Assembly: GCA_964495075.1 (NCBI GenBank)
Contig: CAZBUJ010000024.1
Location: 1 to 64,000, forward strand
Reading direction: 5' to 3'
DNA: 64,000 nucleotides
Source of the DNA: JAFGJQ01 sp964495075
GTDB lineage: Bacteria > Planctomycetota > Phycisphaerae > UBA1845
In this document: one piece after another, positions 8,313 through 16,967 of the stretch
How positions within the stretch are numbered: the first letter of the stretch is position 1
Layout of the letters: every line of letters starts with the position of its first letter
Made by a program: the position numbers and the translations under genes
The notes under the pieces: model-generated
What the model was told of the DNA's origin: nothing
What the model saw: the letters and a program-made list of their open reading frames with translations, nothing else
The model's database searches: none

Positions 8313-9200
8313 ATGAGCAAAGCGAAGATCGTTACGATGTTCGGGCTTTTCGCCACCGTCGGAGTTGCCACCGTGCTTGCGGCGGACCTGCCGCTGGCCC
8401 TGGACGGCAGGTGCACCGTGTGCCTCGGCAAGATGAATCAGCTTGTCGAAGGCAAGCCGGAGTTCACGTCGGACTACGACGGGAAGACGTATCGCTTCCC
8501 GTCCGCCGAGCAGAAGAAGATGTTCGACGCCGACCCCGCCAAGTTCGTCCCGGCGCTGGGGGGCGACTGCGTGGTATGTCTCGTGGAGCAGGGCAAGCAC
8601 GTGCCGGGCAAGGCCGAGCACGCGCTCGTGCACGAGGGCCGGCTGTACCTGTTCCCGGGGCAGGCGCAGCTGGACATGTTCAAGAAGAACCCGGCCAAGT
8701 ACGCCAACGCCGACTTGGCGCTGGGCGGGGCCTGCCCCGTGTGCCTGGTGAAGATGAACAAGGTGGTCCAGGGCGATCCGAAGTTCGCCGTTGTGCACGA
8801 CGGCCTGCGCTACCTGTTCCCCGGCGCCGAGCAGAAGGCGATGTTTGAGAAGGACCCGGCCGCGTTCACGCTGGCGTTGGGCGGGGACTGCACCGTCTGC
8901 AAGGTCGAGATGAGCAAGAAGGTGGCGGGAAAGCCGGAGTTTCACTTGGTGCGGGGCGGGCGACTTTACCTCTTCCCCGGCCAGAAGCAGCTCGACATGT
9001 TCAAGCAGGATTCCGCCAAGTACGCCGATGCTGATCTGGCGCTCGGCGGCAACTGTCCGGTGTGCAAGGTCGACATGGGCAAGGACGTGCCGGGCAAGGC
9101 TGAATTCGCGGTTGACTACCGTGGCCGGCGCTATCTATTCCCGGACGCCATGCTGAAGGCCAAGTTTTTAGCCAACCCGACCAGGTACGCAATCGAGTAG
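8313..9200 (+). CDS. Periplasmic protein of five tandem YHS-like repeats
   Basis: The 295-residue protein has a signal peptide (IVTMFGLFATVGVATVLAA) and then five repeats of ~54 residues. Each opens with CxxC (CTVC, CVVC, CPVC, CTVC, CPVC), continues with a strand and the core Y-x-F-P, and ends in a helix such as QLDMFKKNPAKY. This is the YHS-domain pattern, a metal-associated module, but the usual second-half Cys is replaced by the Y(R/L)FPG segment. AAAGGAG precedes the start. With the DUF302, membrane and Cys/His peptide genes upstream it suggests an exported heavy-metal (perhaps copper) binding system. The metal is not determined. Confidence 0.75.
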   Translation: MSKAKIVTMFGLFATVGVATVLAADLPLALDGRCTVCLGKMNQLVEGKPEFTSDYDGKTYRFPSAEQKKMFDADPAKFVPALGGDCVVCLVEQGKHVPGKAEHALVHEGRLYLFPGQAQLDMFKKNPAKYANADLALGGACPVCLVKMNKVVQGDPKFAVVHDGLRYLFPGAEQKAMFEKDPAAFTLALGGDCTVCKVEMSKKVAGKPEFHLVRGGRLYLFPGQKQLDMFKQDSAKYADADLALGGNCPVCKVDMGKDVPGKAEFAVDYRGRRYLFPDAMLKAKFLANPTRYAIE

Positions 9201-9269
9201 ACGCGGCGAAGGATCTTCCCCCCGGCGCGGCCGGTGCGCTGGGCACAGAACGGCCGCGTCGTGGGGGTT

Positions 9270-9499
9270 TCCGATAACCGGTTCAGGCCAAGGCGCTCGA
9301 CCAACCGGGCCGGGCCGCCCAGAATGACCTCGCGATCATCGACGTTGTCCCAGTTGGTGTAGCTGTCGGCGTGGCGGCGGCAGGTCGTCGTCTTGCCGAC
9401 CTGTCGCGGGACGCTGACCAATGCCATCTGGCGATGACTGGCCAGGTGCTCAGCGAGCATGGCATCGTAGATACGGGCGACGGTCTTCATGGCGACCAC
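9270..9499 (-). pseudogene. Remnant of an AAA-family ATPase (AAA_14/DUF4143 type), N-terminal part
   Basis: From the ATG at 9499 the reading frame gives RIYDAMLAEHL, then a Walker A segment VPRQVGKTTTCRRH and NWDNVDDREVILGG. This is the start of the AAA_14 ATPases that usually run to ~400 residues. Similarity ends near RLSETPTT, the frame then continues without resemblance into the tail of the convergent YHS gene, and no Walker B follows. It is a truncated relic. Confidence 0.6.
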
Positions 9500-9985
9500 T
9501 TTAGACTATGGCTCCTTGTGGTCCGGTTGATACCGGTCATGGTCCGGAGGGTAGCGAGTTCGTCGGCGTGGCGATAATTCAGGCGGTCGGCCACCTTGGG
9601 GTCGGGGAAAGCACGTCTTTCGACGAGGTTCATTAGCACGAGTCGTTGGGACAGTGTGGGCCGGGCGCCGGCGCGCTTGGCCATGATGGCGCGTTCTCCG
9701 TTGCCGCGCAAGACCGCGCTCAAGGTCGTTCAGTACAGTCTCAATCGCTGAGCGGTCCAGCCCCGATGGGCGGTGCAAGGCATGCATCGTGATCGGATCG
9801 ATCTGCGTGACTTCTCGCCCCCGCGCATCCTTGATTCGCCCGGACCGCCGGCTCGTGGATGATCTCGTTTAAACATCACGTCCTCGGATAGGCAGGACAA
9901 TAGACCCCGGTGCCTGGCATCTTCGGGCATTCCTTCGCCTCCGTCGGCGCAGGTTCTTCCGCTTGTGCGTTGCTCTCATTGCGGC
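9500..9985. other. Intergenic region with possible minus-strand gene debris
   Basis: A minus-strand frame (9487-9723) contains PTLSQRLVLMNLVERRAF, loosely like the start of some large restriction-type helicases, but the resemblance stops at once. No intact gene is supported. The region separates the ATPase relic from the ABC transporter operon and is probably decayed mobile or defence DNA. Confidence 0.35.
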
Positions 9986-11401
9986 TCACTCCCGAACCAG
10001 GTCTCCACGGAAACTGTAGGCATAGAGAATGCCGAGGAGGATTGCCCAACTGATTGACACTAGGACGACGATGCTCGAGCAACTCAGCTTACCGAGGGCG
10101 GCGCCACCCTTGACGATGACGATCGCCGCCGTCAACAGAAGCAGAAACTCAGGTAGCAGGAGCCACCTTTTGCACACGACTTTAAGCACGCAGTTCAGCG
10201 GAAGCACGACAAGTGGAACGAATGCTGGTGCCAGACCTGCGGGTCGAAAGAAGTGGACCTTTCCGTTAATCGACAGAGGAGGGGCCAGGGCGGCCATAAC
10301 CAGAAGGAGGATGTAAAGGAAGAGCGACGCGGCCAGCATGACAAGCCCATTGGCAAATGCGATGGCCACGGCACTCCAGAATCTCTCCCGGCGACCGGCG
10401 GGCAGGAGCATCGCGGTAAAAACCGGAACAAACAACTGCATGCCCAGCACGCAGTTCACGATGTATACTGCGTTCGCCTCCGGTGTCTCCGGCCGGTCTA
10501 CTCTGAGCGGGGCGTATCCGGCGATCACCAGGAGTGCCAGAATGGCCAGCAAGGTGAGCGGCACGGTCGCAGCGTTCAGCAGCAGAAGATGTTGACCCGC
10601 CACCTCGAATTGCGTGGCTGCCAGGTGACGACGAAATGAAAGCGCAGGAGCATGACTGATTCGCGCCCAAAACTGACGCAAGAGCCACTGTCGCAGTCCC
10701 CACGTCCCTTTCGCAAGGGATTCACGCATGCCGCTTGCCCCGAATTCCGCGACTGCGGACCGCCGCCACACCGTCTGCATCGATAGAAAGCGACCTCCGC
10801 AGGTTCGTCGCGCTAAATCCGCGCTGCCGATCCATCTCCACCCGAACATGCCCAGGACCGCCAGGAACACCGTATTCCACCACGGCGCGAAAAGTGCCAC
10901 GCTCTCCACGAACGACCGGGTGGTCGGAAACTCGACCAGCACGAATCCCACCAGCATGCCGGGGCCCAGCGGTGCTATGACGTTGTCCACCAGGAACAGG
11001 ATCCTCACGACCGCAACGTAGATGATCAAGCTGAAGCAGAACGCGGACCAGACCGCCCAGCATAGGCTCAACCCACCCAGCCCGGGATAGGTGAAAACGG
11101 GTAGCGACGCCGCCAGGCTCGTGGCAATCCCCACCAGGAGTGATGCGCGGCGCAACGCACTTCGATGACCAGGCAAACAGAAGCTTACGGGACTGGCCAG
11201 GAGATCTCGCTGAAGCGACGTAAGGACGGTCGCCGACCAAAAGGGAAGCACGAAGGCGGCAACCACGGCTCCCTTGTCGCTATCGCCAGGAAACCAGGCA
11301 TAAAGCCATGCCGGGATACACAAGATCGCACCCACTACATGCCAGAGCCAGAACGCCGGGCACGCCAGCAATGGTGCCAAGGTCGCGGCGACACGCTTCA
11401 T
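9986..11401 (-). CDS. ABC transporter membrane (permease) protein
   Basis: The 471-residue, very hydrophobic protein has about 11-12 predicted helices, among them LLACPAFWLWHVVGAILCIPAW, GAVVAAFVLPFWSATVL and LVMLAASLFLYILLLVMAAL. The ATG at 11401 is preceded by GGAGG and overlaps the stop of the ATPase gene by 4 bases. It is the last gene of a gntR-ATPase-permease operon of the YtrA/YtrB type. The substrate is unknown; such systems are often induced by cell-wall stress. A longer frame upstream lies inside the ATPase gene and was rejected. Confidence 0.8.
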   Translation of the reverse strand: MKRVAATLAPLLACPAFWLWHVVGAILCIPAWLYAWFPGDSDKGAVVAAFVLPFWSATVLTSLQRDLLASPVSFCLPGHRSALRRASLLVGIATSLAASLPVFTYPGLGGLSLCWAVWSAFCFSLIIYVAVVRILFLVDNVIAPLGPGMLVGFVLVEFPTTRSFVESVALFAPWWNTVFLAVLGMFGWRWIGSADLARRTCGGRFLSMQTVWRRSAVAEFGASGMRESLAKGTWGLRQWLLRQFWARISHAPALSFRRHLAATQFEVAGQHLLLLNAATVPLTLLAILALLVIAGYAPLRVDRPETPEANAVYIVNCVLGMQLFVPVFTAMLLPAGRRERFWSAVAIAFANGLVMLAASLFLYILLLVMAALAPPLSINGKVHFFRPAGLAPAFVPLVVLPLNCVLKVVCKRWLLLPEFLLLLTAAIVIVKGGAALGKLSCSSIVVLVSISWAILLGILYAYSFRGDLVRE

Positions 11402-12306
11402 GGCGTGGCCTCCTCTCCTCTCACCGAAAGAACCAGGCCGTAAAGCTCCTCGAGTGAGAGCGGTAGCACATCGACCGTGCTTTCCATCCTGTGGGCGAAG
11501 GCATCCAACTCCTGGTCGGGGCGTGCTTTCAGGACGACGAGGGCCTCGGTGCCATCCTGCTGACAGCTCAGCATACCTTGAAGTGGTAATGGATCCGGAA
11601 GGCTCCCCCGTACGGCGGTGATGCGCAGCTTGACGAACTCCTGTTGCAGCGCGTCCAGGCTGACGTCTCGACAAATCTGGCCCCGATCAAGAATGATGAT
11701 GCGGTCGATGACCTTCTCCACGTCGCTCAGGATGTGCGAAGAGATCAGGATCGTGCGTTCCGGGTCCTGGATGATGCCAAGGAGCAGGTCCAGGAAGTGT
11801 TTTCTTGCAAGCGGGTCGAGGGCCGCTGCCGGCTCGTCCAGTAAGAGGAGGTCCGGCTCATGGCCGATTGCCAGAAGTATCGCCAGCATCTGGCGCTGTC
11901 CCGGCGACAGGTCACCGACTATCGCGTTCTCGTCGAGCCTGACCTCCGACAGGAAACCTTTCTCGAGCTCCATATTCCAGCTCGGGTAATAGGCAGCGAC
12001 GTAACGGACTATCTGGGCGACGGTCATCCAATCGATCAACCGGCCTTCCTGGTGCACGTAGCCGATGCGCGCCAACTGTTGAGGTTCGAGCTTCGCGGCG
12101 TCGCAGCCTAACGTCGTGCAAGTCCCGGCATTGGGCAGATACAGCCCTACCATGTGACGGATGAGCGTGCTTTTGCCGGCCCCGTTGGCTCCGACGAGTC
12201 CGACGATACTCCCCGCGCGAATCTCCAGAGAGACTCCCTTCAGAACGGTGGCAACGTCGAATCGTTTCTGCAGCCCCTCGATCTTGACCACTGGTTGGGC
12301 GTTCAT
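11398..12306 (-). CDS. ABC transporter ATP-binding protein
   Basis: In this 302-residue protein Walker A (GANGAGKST, ~39-47), a Q-loop region (YVHQEGRL), the signature LSPGQRQ (~144), Walker B LLLLDEP (~165) and the switch His (ISSHILSDVEK) are all present, so it should hydrolyse ATP. The final ~90 residues form the accessory domain common in drug/bacitracin-type exporters. It overlaps the regulator upstream and the permease downstream by 4 bases each, giving a tightly coupled operon. Confidence 0.92.
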   Translation of the reverse strand: MNAQPVVKIEGLQKRFDVATVLKGVSLEIRAGSIVGLVGANGAGKSTLIRHMVGLYLPNAGTCTTLGCDAAKLEPQQLARIGYVHQEGRLIDWMTVAQIVRYVAAYYPSWNMELEKGFLSEVRLDENAIVGDLSPGQRQMLAILLAIGHEPDLLLLDEPAAALDPLARKHFLDLLLGIIQDPERTILISSHILSDVEKVIDRIIILDRGQICRDVSLDALQQEFVKLRITAVRGSLPDPLPLQGMLSCQQDGTEALVVLKARPDQELDAFAHRMESTVDVLPLSLEELYGLVLSVRGEEATP

Positions 12307-12710
12307 GGCTCTTCACTCGTTGCAGGCGAATTGAACTTCCGGTACTGGTCCACGAAGGCGCGGACGGCCTCCTCTTCCGGGATCCCCATCTGGACGGCCA
12401 GCCCCGCCACCTTGCGCAGGGCACCGTCCAGCATCAGGTCTTGCTCGCGCCGCCTGACGTCCGTGCGGATCGATCGGACAAACAGACCCACGCCCCGGCG
12501 TCGCTCCAAGAGGCCCTCTTCAACCAGAAACGCATAGGCCTTGCTGATGGTCATCGGGTTGACCTTCAGGCGGGCGGCCAGTCCCTTCACCGACTCAATC
12601 TGCGCCCCCGGAGCCAGATGCCCGATCAGAATCTGGCGGCGCACCTGGTCCATGACCTGGCGGTATATCGGGACGCCTCCATGAAGATCGAGGTCGAGGA
12701 TCACGAGCAC
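12303..12710 (-). CDS. GntR-family regulator, YtrA subfamily
   Basis: The 135-residue protein has an N-terminal winged helix (PIYRQVMDQVRRQILIGHLAPG, then VNPMTISKAYAFLVEEGLLERRRG) and a short C-terminal dimerisation helix pair. There is no large effector-binding domain, which defines the YtrA subgroup. These proteins repress their own ABC transporter operon and leave DNA on an envelope signal. The palindrome 17 bases before the start is the likely operator. Confidence 0.9.
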   Translation of the reverse strand: MLVILDLDLHGGVPIYRQVMDQVRRQILIGHLAPGAQIESVKGLAARLKVNPMTISKAYAFLVEEGLLERRRGVGLFVRSIRTDVRRREQDLMLDGALRKVAGLAVQMGIPEEEAVRAFVDQYRKFNSPATSEEP

Positions 12711-12726
12711 GCCTCCCTGTCTCTAC

Positions 12727-12746
12727 TATATTACGTAAGTAATATA
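12727..12746. promoter_or_regulatory. 20-bp palindromic operator for the GntR regulator
   Basis: TATATTAC-GTAA-GTAATATA is a perfect 8-bp inverted repeat around a 4-base centre, AT-rich in otherwise GC-rich DNA. It lies 17 bases upstream of the gntR start and probably overlaps the promoter. GntR-family operators follow a symmetric GT...AC plan, which fits. Autoregulation of the operon is inferred from position. Confidence 0.7.
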
Positions 12747-13952
12747 CCATGGCCGGCCGCCCCTGTCAAGGGCGGCAAGCGGTCCGACAGCCATCGAGTA
12801 TGAGCGGTCCCCTGATGCCGGCGGCTCGCTGGTCCAGTTCATCTCGAGGAGTTGCGTCAGATTCGCGTCAGAACGAGCGCAAGAGCAGGTCCGAAGCCAG
12901 TCCCGCACACAGTCGGGAATCAGCGCGCGATGGCCTGACGGTTGGATTATGTTTGGTAGCGGGGAGACGGGTGGACGGATTTCGGGTTTGAATTGTGCTT
13001 GAGCCGGGTTTACCTGAAGCAGTTGGTCCTGGAGCGGTCAGTCGTCAGGTGGTGGTGATTTGTGATTGAGTTCTCAGTGACTTGCTACCACCTGCAATCC
13101 TCGTTTTGGACCGAAACAGGCGATGTAATCCCTTTTGAGAAAAAGGCTTGCGCACCGACCCACGGTTTCCCCAACTGGACGTTGTCGGTTCGAATCCGAT
13201 CGCCCGCTGCTTCATGGAAGTGCTTGCAAGAGTTGGGCTTATGAGGCCGGTCCTGTTGCATGACACGGCTCGAAATGAATGCCGGATTCTGGAGTCAGTG
13301 ACTATTGACCGGTGAATGGACGGTACAAGACCAGCGTCACGCGCGGACCCCGGTGCTGAGGCCTCTTCCGCGGTGCGGCCGGTTGGAGTGGCCATTCAAA
13401 CCTCAATCGTCGGTCGCTCCGCCCCGTCTTCGGTCTCCCTCACCGCCGCTTCGACGGCCCGACCGGCCGCGCTCGCCAGTTCGGGCTCCACCTTGTACGT
13501 AGTCCCACAGCATCGTGCGGACGTCGCGGTGCCGGGGAGTTCCTGCACCACGCGCATCGGGGCGACCCGTTGTTGGGGTCTGCCTGGCCAACCTGCGCGG
13601 ACGCCTTTGATGCCGGTTCGTAAACCGTCCCACAGTGCTGTGACATGCCGTCCCATGATTCCTATTCTTGAGAACCTGTGCGGGTGTTTCGCCAACGCGT
13701 GTGGGTGCGTGTCGGCCATCCATCGGCTTCCTGGCGCCCCTCGACAGGGTACCCCCGAGGGCCTACACTTGCGTATTCACCCACATCGGGCGCTACGGTA
13801 ATGGGTCTGTCCGGCGCTTCATGGTCTGGCCGCTTGCAGCCACTGTTGTCGGTTTGGAAGCTCTAGTGTCTGGACGGAATGGCACCGACAACAGCGTGAC
13901 CCGGTACGGATGGTCGTGTTGGACCGTAGCCAGGCGTGCAGCTGGAGCGGCC
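12747..13952. other. Intergenic region containing the third tRNA-Gly half
   Basis: Apart from the tRNA half at 13167-13208 nothing convincing is seen. Two ~106-residue minus-strand frames at 13396-13723 overlap each other and have no ribosome binding site or known domain. The forward frame that leads into the histidine kinase from 13668 lacks a start signal and reads as non-protein until 13953. Confidence 0.45.
13167..13208 (+). other. 3' half of tRNA-Gly (CCC-like), att-site-like
   Basis: This is the third direct copy of the 42-base half-tRNA: loop TTCCCCA, 3' stem ACTGG, variable loop ACGTT, T-arm GTCGG-TTCGAAT-CCGAT, acceptor CGCCCGC and T. It differs slightly from the copy at 1443 in the anticodon arm (C at position 37). 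The upstream flank does not resemble the repeat in front of the other two copies. It marks the right limit of the segment holding the second sigma pair, the YHS cassette and the ABC operon. Confidence 0.7.
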
Positions 13953-15890
13953 ATGACAGTCAGATGGAAACTGGTGTGGAAGCTCAGCGCCGTGGTCGTG
14001 ACGATCCTGGGCGCGGCGATCGCGGTTTCCGGGTTTGCCAGTGACCGTATGTGCGCCCATTACTCGCTGGAATCTGCCAGGGCTTTTCTGAGGTTCAACT
14101 CGGAGTCGATCATCAAGGGGATCGGCAAGCTGATGATGAGCCGGAACAATCAGGGCATCGAAGACCTGATTGTCGAGCTCTCGCAGGACAGCCCTGTTTA
14201 CGGTGATATCCGGCTGGTAGCCCATCCTTCCGGCCGCGTCGTCGCTTCTCGCCACGGCGGAGGCGGCGGGACGCTGCAACAGGAAGATCGGGCGTGCGCC
14301 GTCTGCCACAATCGGGATGATCTCGGCGGCATCGAGCCGCAGACGGTGGACACCGTCATCCACGATCCCGGCGGCGATCGTATTCTCTCCGTCACGGCCC
14401 CGATCCTCGCTGAGCCGGGCTGCCGCAGCGCCGCTTGCCATGCCCACGACACCAGTCCTCCACTCCTGGGATTCCTAAACGCCGACTACTCGTTGCGGCG
14501 GGTGGACGCCACGGTCGACGACCGCAGAATCCTCATTGTGGCTACGGCGGTTGCGTCGCTGCTCTTGGGCACGGCGGCTCTGTGGCTCATGTTCAGGGAC
14601 CTGCTGGCAAGGCCGATCAGCGGGCTGATCGCAGGCACGAAGCGCATTACCGCCGGCCAACTTGACTTCCGGTTCGATCAGAAGCGCACCGACGAGATTG
14701 GAGTTCTGGAAGGGTCGTTCAATGCCATGACGACCACCATTCAGACCGATCAGGACGCGCTGCGCCGCGACAAGGAGTATCTCGAAGGGATCGTGGAGAA
14801 TACGGCCGACCTGATCATCACAGTCACACCTGAGGGGCGTATCCAGACCTTCAACCGCGGTGCGGAACAGGCGCTGGGCTATCGCCGGGACGAGGTGATC
14901 GGCCGGCGGATCGAATTCCTGTTCGCCGACCGCCGGGAGCGCGACGTCGTCATTGTTCGGCTGAAGGACGGCGAGAGCGTCAAGAACTACGAGACGCGTT
15001 TTGTTGACAAGGACGGCCAAGCCCGGAACGTCCTTCTGACGCTGTCGCGCCTGCGCGACGGCCAAGGTGCTCCGATCGGCACGTTAGGAATCAGCAAGGA
15101 CATCACCCAGGAGAAGAAGCTCCAGCGGGAGCTGGTCCGGTCGCAGAAGTTCGCCGCCATCGGTCAGGCGGTGACCGGGATCCAGCACGCCATCAAGAAC
15201 ATGCTCAACGGGCTGAAAGGCGGCGCGTACGTGGTCCGGAGCGGTTTGGCCAGGGACGACCGGCAACGGATCCAGGAAGGCTGGACCATGCTCGAGCAGA
15301 GTGTCGAGCAGATCAGCAAGTACGCCCGCAACATGCTGGACTATGCCAAGGAGTGGAGGGTCGAACTCCAAACGGTTGACCTCAACAGTCTGGTGGCGAA
15401 GATCTGCACGTTGAATCGGCAGGTGGCGGCTGACCGGGGAGTGGCCATTCGATGTGAATGCGCCGACGGCCTGCCTTCCGTCTCGAGCGATCCGCGGCTG
15501 ATTCACATGGCGGTGACGGACATCGTAGTTAACGCCATCGACGCGTGCACCTGGAAGGACTACCATGTCGACGAATGCGCCGAAGTCTCGGTGAAGAACT
15601 CCTTGGAAGAGGAGGGAGGCGTCTTCGTGATTGAGGTCCGTGACAACGGGTGCGGCATGACCGAGGAGATCCAGCGCAACATCTTCACGCCGTTCTTCAG
15701 CACGAAGAAATCCTGGGGAACCGGCCTGGGGCTGGCGCTAACAGCAAGAATCATCAAGGCACACGGTGGCAAGATCTCGGTCGAATCCGAACCCGACCGG
15801 GGGACCACATTCCGCATTCACCTTCCGGTTGCGGGTCCGCGAGACAGTAAGGAGACAGATGATGGCCAAGCAGGTTCTCATAGTAGATGA
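13953..15890 (+). CDS. Sensor histidine kinase with haem-c-like sensor domain, PAS and HAMP
   Basis: The 645-residue protein begins at the ATG behind GGAG. Layout: TM1 ~10-30; periplasmic domain ~31-190 with a CxxCH motif (CAVCH, ~115) and a C-x4-CH (CRSAACH, ~156), both possible haem-c sites; TM2 ~192-214; HAMP ~215-268; PAS ~275-385 (TADLIITVTPEGRIQTFNRG); a HisKA-like helix with the phospho-acceptor His in GIQHAIKN (~412); HATPase ~510-630 with N-box IVVNAIDA, DNGCGM and GTGLGLAL. A covalently bound haem would suggest redox, O2 or NO sensing. It overlaps the receiver gene by 32 bases. Confidence 0.88.
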   Translation: MTVRWKLVWKLSAVVVTILGAAIAVSGFASDRMCAHYSLESARAFLRFNSESIIKGIGKLMMSRNNQGIEDLIVELSQDSPVYGDIRLVAHPSGRVVASRHGGGGGTLQQEDRACAVCHNRDDLGGIEPQTVDTVIHDPGGDRILSVTAPILAEPGCRSAACHAHDTSPPLLGFLNADYSLRRVDATVDDRRILIVATAVASLLLGTAALWLMFRDLLARPISGLIAGTKRITAGQLDFRFDQKRTDEIGVLEGSFNAMTTTIQTDQDALRRDKEYLEGIVENTADLIITVTPEGRIQTFNRGAEQALGYRRDEVIGRRIEFLFADRRERDVVIVRLKDGESVKNYETRFVDKDGQARNVLLTLSRLRDGQGAPIGTLGISKDITQEKKLQRELVRSQKFAAIGQAVTGIQHAIKNMLNGLKGGAYVVRSGLARDDRQRIQEGWTMLEQSVEQISKYARNMLDYAKEWRVELQTVDLNSLVAKICTLNRQVAADRGVAIRCECADGLPSVSSDPRLIHMAVTDIVVNAIDACTWKDYHVDECAEVSVKNSLEEEGGVFVIEVRDNGCGMTEEIQRNIFTPFFSTKKSWGTGLGLALTARIIKAHGGKISVESEPDRGTTFRIHLPVAGPRDSKETDDGQAGSHSR

Positions 15891-16311
15891 CGACCACAAT
15901 TCCGTGAAGTTCCTCTCGGTCGTGCTGAGCGATCACGGGTACGATCCCATCGCTGCCTACAATGGCAACGAAGGCCTGGAGAAGGTCCGGCAGGCCAAGC
16001 CCGACCTTATTGTCTTGGACGTGATGATGCCTAAAAGATCGGGATTCGTCGTGTTCAAGGAACTCAAAAGGGACGAGCAGTGCAAAGACATCCCGATTCT
16101 GATGCTTACCGGAGTGAGCGAGGTCCTCAAGGAGATGGAAGGCCGCAAAGACGAGAGTGACGAGAAGCCCTACGAGCCCCTTCGGGAAAGCCTGAAGAAG
16201 ATGATTCAAGAGATGCGCCAAGAGGGGCAGGTCAGGCCGGAGATGTTCGTGGACAAGCCCGTCGACCCCGACGCGTTCATCGCCAAGGTGCGGGATCTGA
16301 TCGGGAGTTGA
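15859..16311 (+). CDS. Single-domain response regulator with enlarged receiver loop
   Basis: The 150-residue receiver has the acidic pair (VDDD, 10-12), phospho-acceptor D54 (IVLDVMMP), switch T84 (LMLTG) and K133 (VDKPVD). Between T84 and K133 are 49 residues where CheY-type receivers have about 22, and the extra part is a highly charged helix. There is no DNA-binding output domain, so it should act by protein contact. The start follows AAGGAG inside the kinase gene; the adjacent ATG at 15862 is equally possible. It is the partner of the preceding kinase. Confidence 0.87.
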   Translation: MMAKQVLIVDDDHNSVKFLSVVLSDHGYDPIAAYNGNEGLEKVRQAKPDLIVLDVMMPKRSGFVVFKELKRDEQCKDIPILMLTGVSEVLKEMEGRKDESDEKPYEPLRESLKKMIQEMRQEGQVRPEMFVDKPVDPDAFIAKVRDLIGS

Positions 16312-16967
16312 TGGAGCAGACCAACTACGACGAATGACGGGCGGCACCACGTGCCACCGCATTCTTCGTTCGAAGGCGGAGCCGTCCGGCAGAACTCAAG
16401 TTCACTTCAGAGCAGGCGTCGGCCACCGACGTGGACGCGTTCTACAAGAAGGGACACGCTCACAAGAAGGTAATCACCAAGTGTGACAACGCGACGGGCA
16501 TACAACAGATGACGGACGATGTCGGCACGCGAACGATGGCGGACCGGCCTCGCGATCATCGCCGCGGACTTCGCGGGACGCCTGCCGTGCCCGGTCCAGG
16601 ACCCCGGCCCGGCGTCGATCCGGGCGGCCGGTATGCAACCGACGAGCAACCAAGCGGCGGAAACCCAACGAGCGGATCTTGATGTTTGCCTTATCTGCCA
16701 TCGCTTCTGGATCGGACCGCCGGCCCGGAGGACTGGCCTCGAGGTCGGCGTCGTAGCGCCGGTCACGACCGCGCGGCCGGCCAGCGCGCATTGCACCAAC
16801 CAGGATCGCACGATAGCATGGATTGCTCGTTCGCGCGCAAGTCGCCTGGTGAACGGCCGGTAACACGCGCCAAGAATGCCCGTCGGTGACACGCGCAGCG
16901 GATCGTTTGGCCGGACGACGGTCCGCCCCTGCGCCCGTCGAATCGCCGAACCCGGAGTAGGGAGCGC
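16312..16967. other. Intergenic region, no gene seen
   Basis: About 650 bases with overlapping frames on both strands, none with a ribosome binding site or recognisable product. The following gene's promoter should lie near the right end, but no clear signal was found. Confidence 0.45.

Noticed and set aside
9487..9787. Minus-strand frames with PTLSQRLVLMNL, possibly a helicase fragment
   Set aside because: Similarity is a single short stretch and the frame does not continue; too weak to call a gene.
13396..13723. Two ~106-residue minus-strand frames
   Set aside because: They overlap each other in different frames, with no start signal and no recognisable motif.
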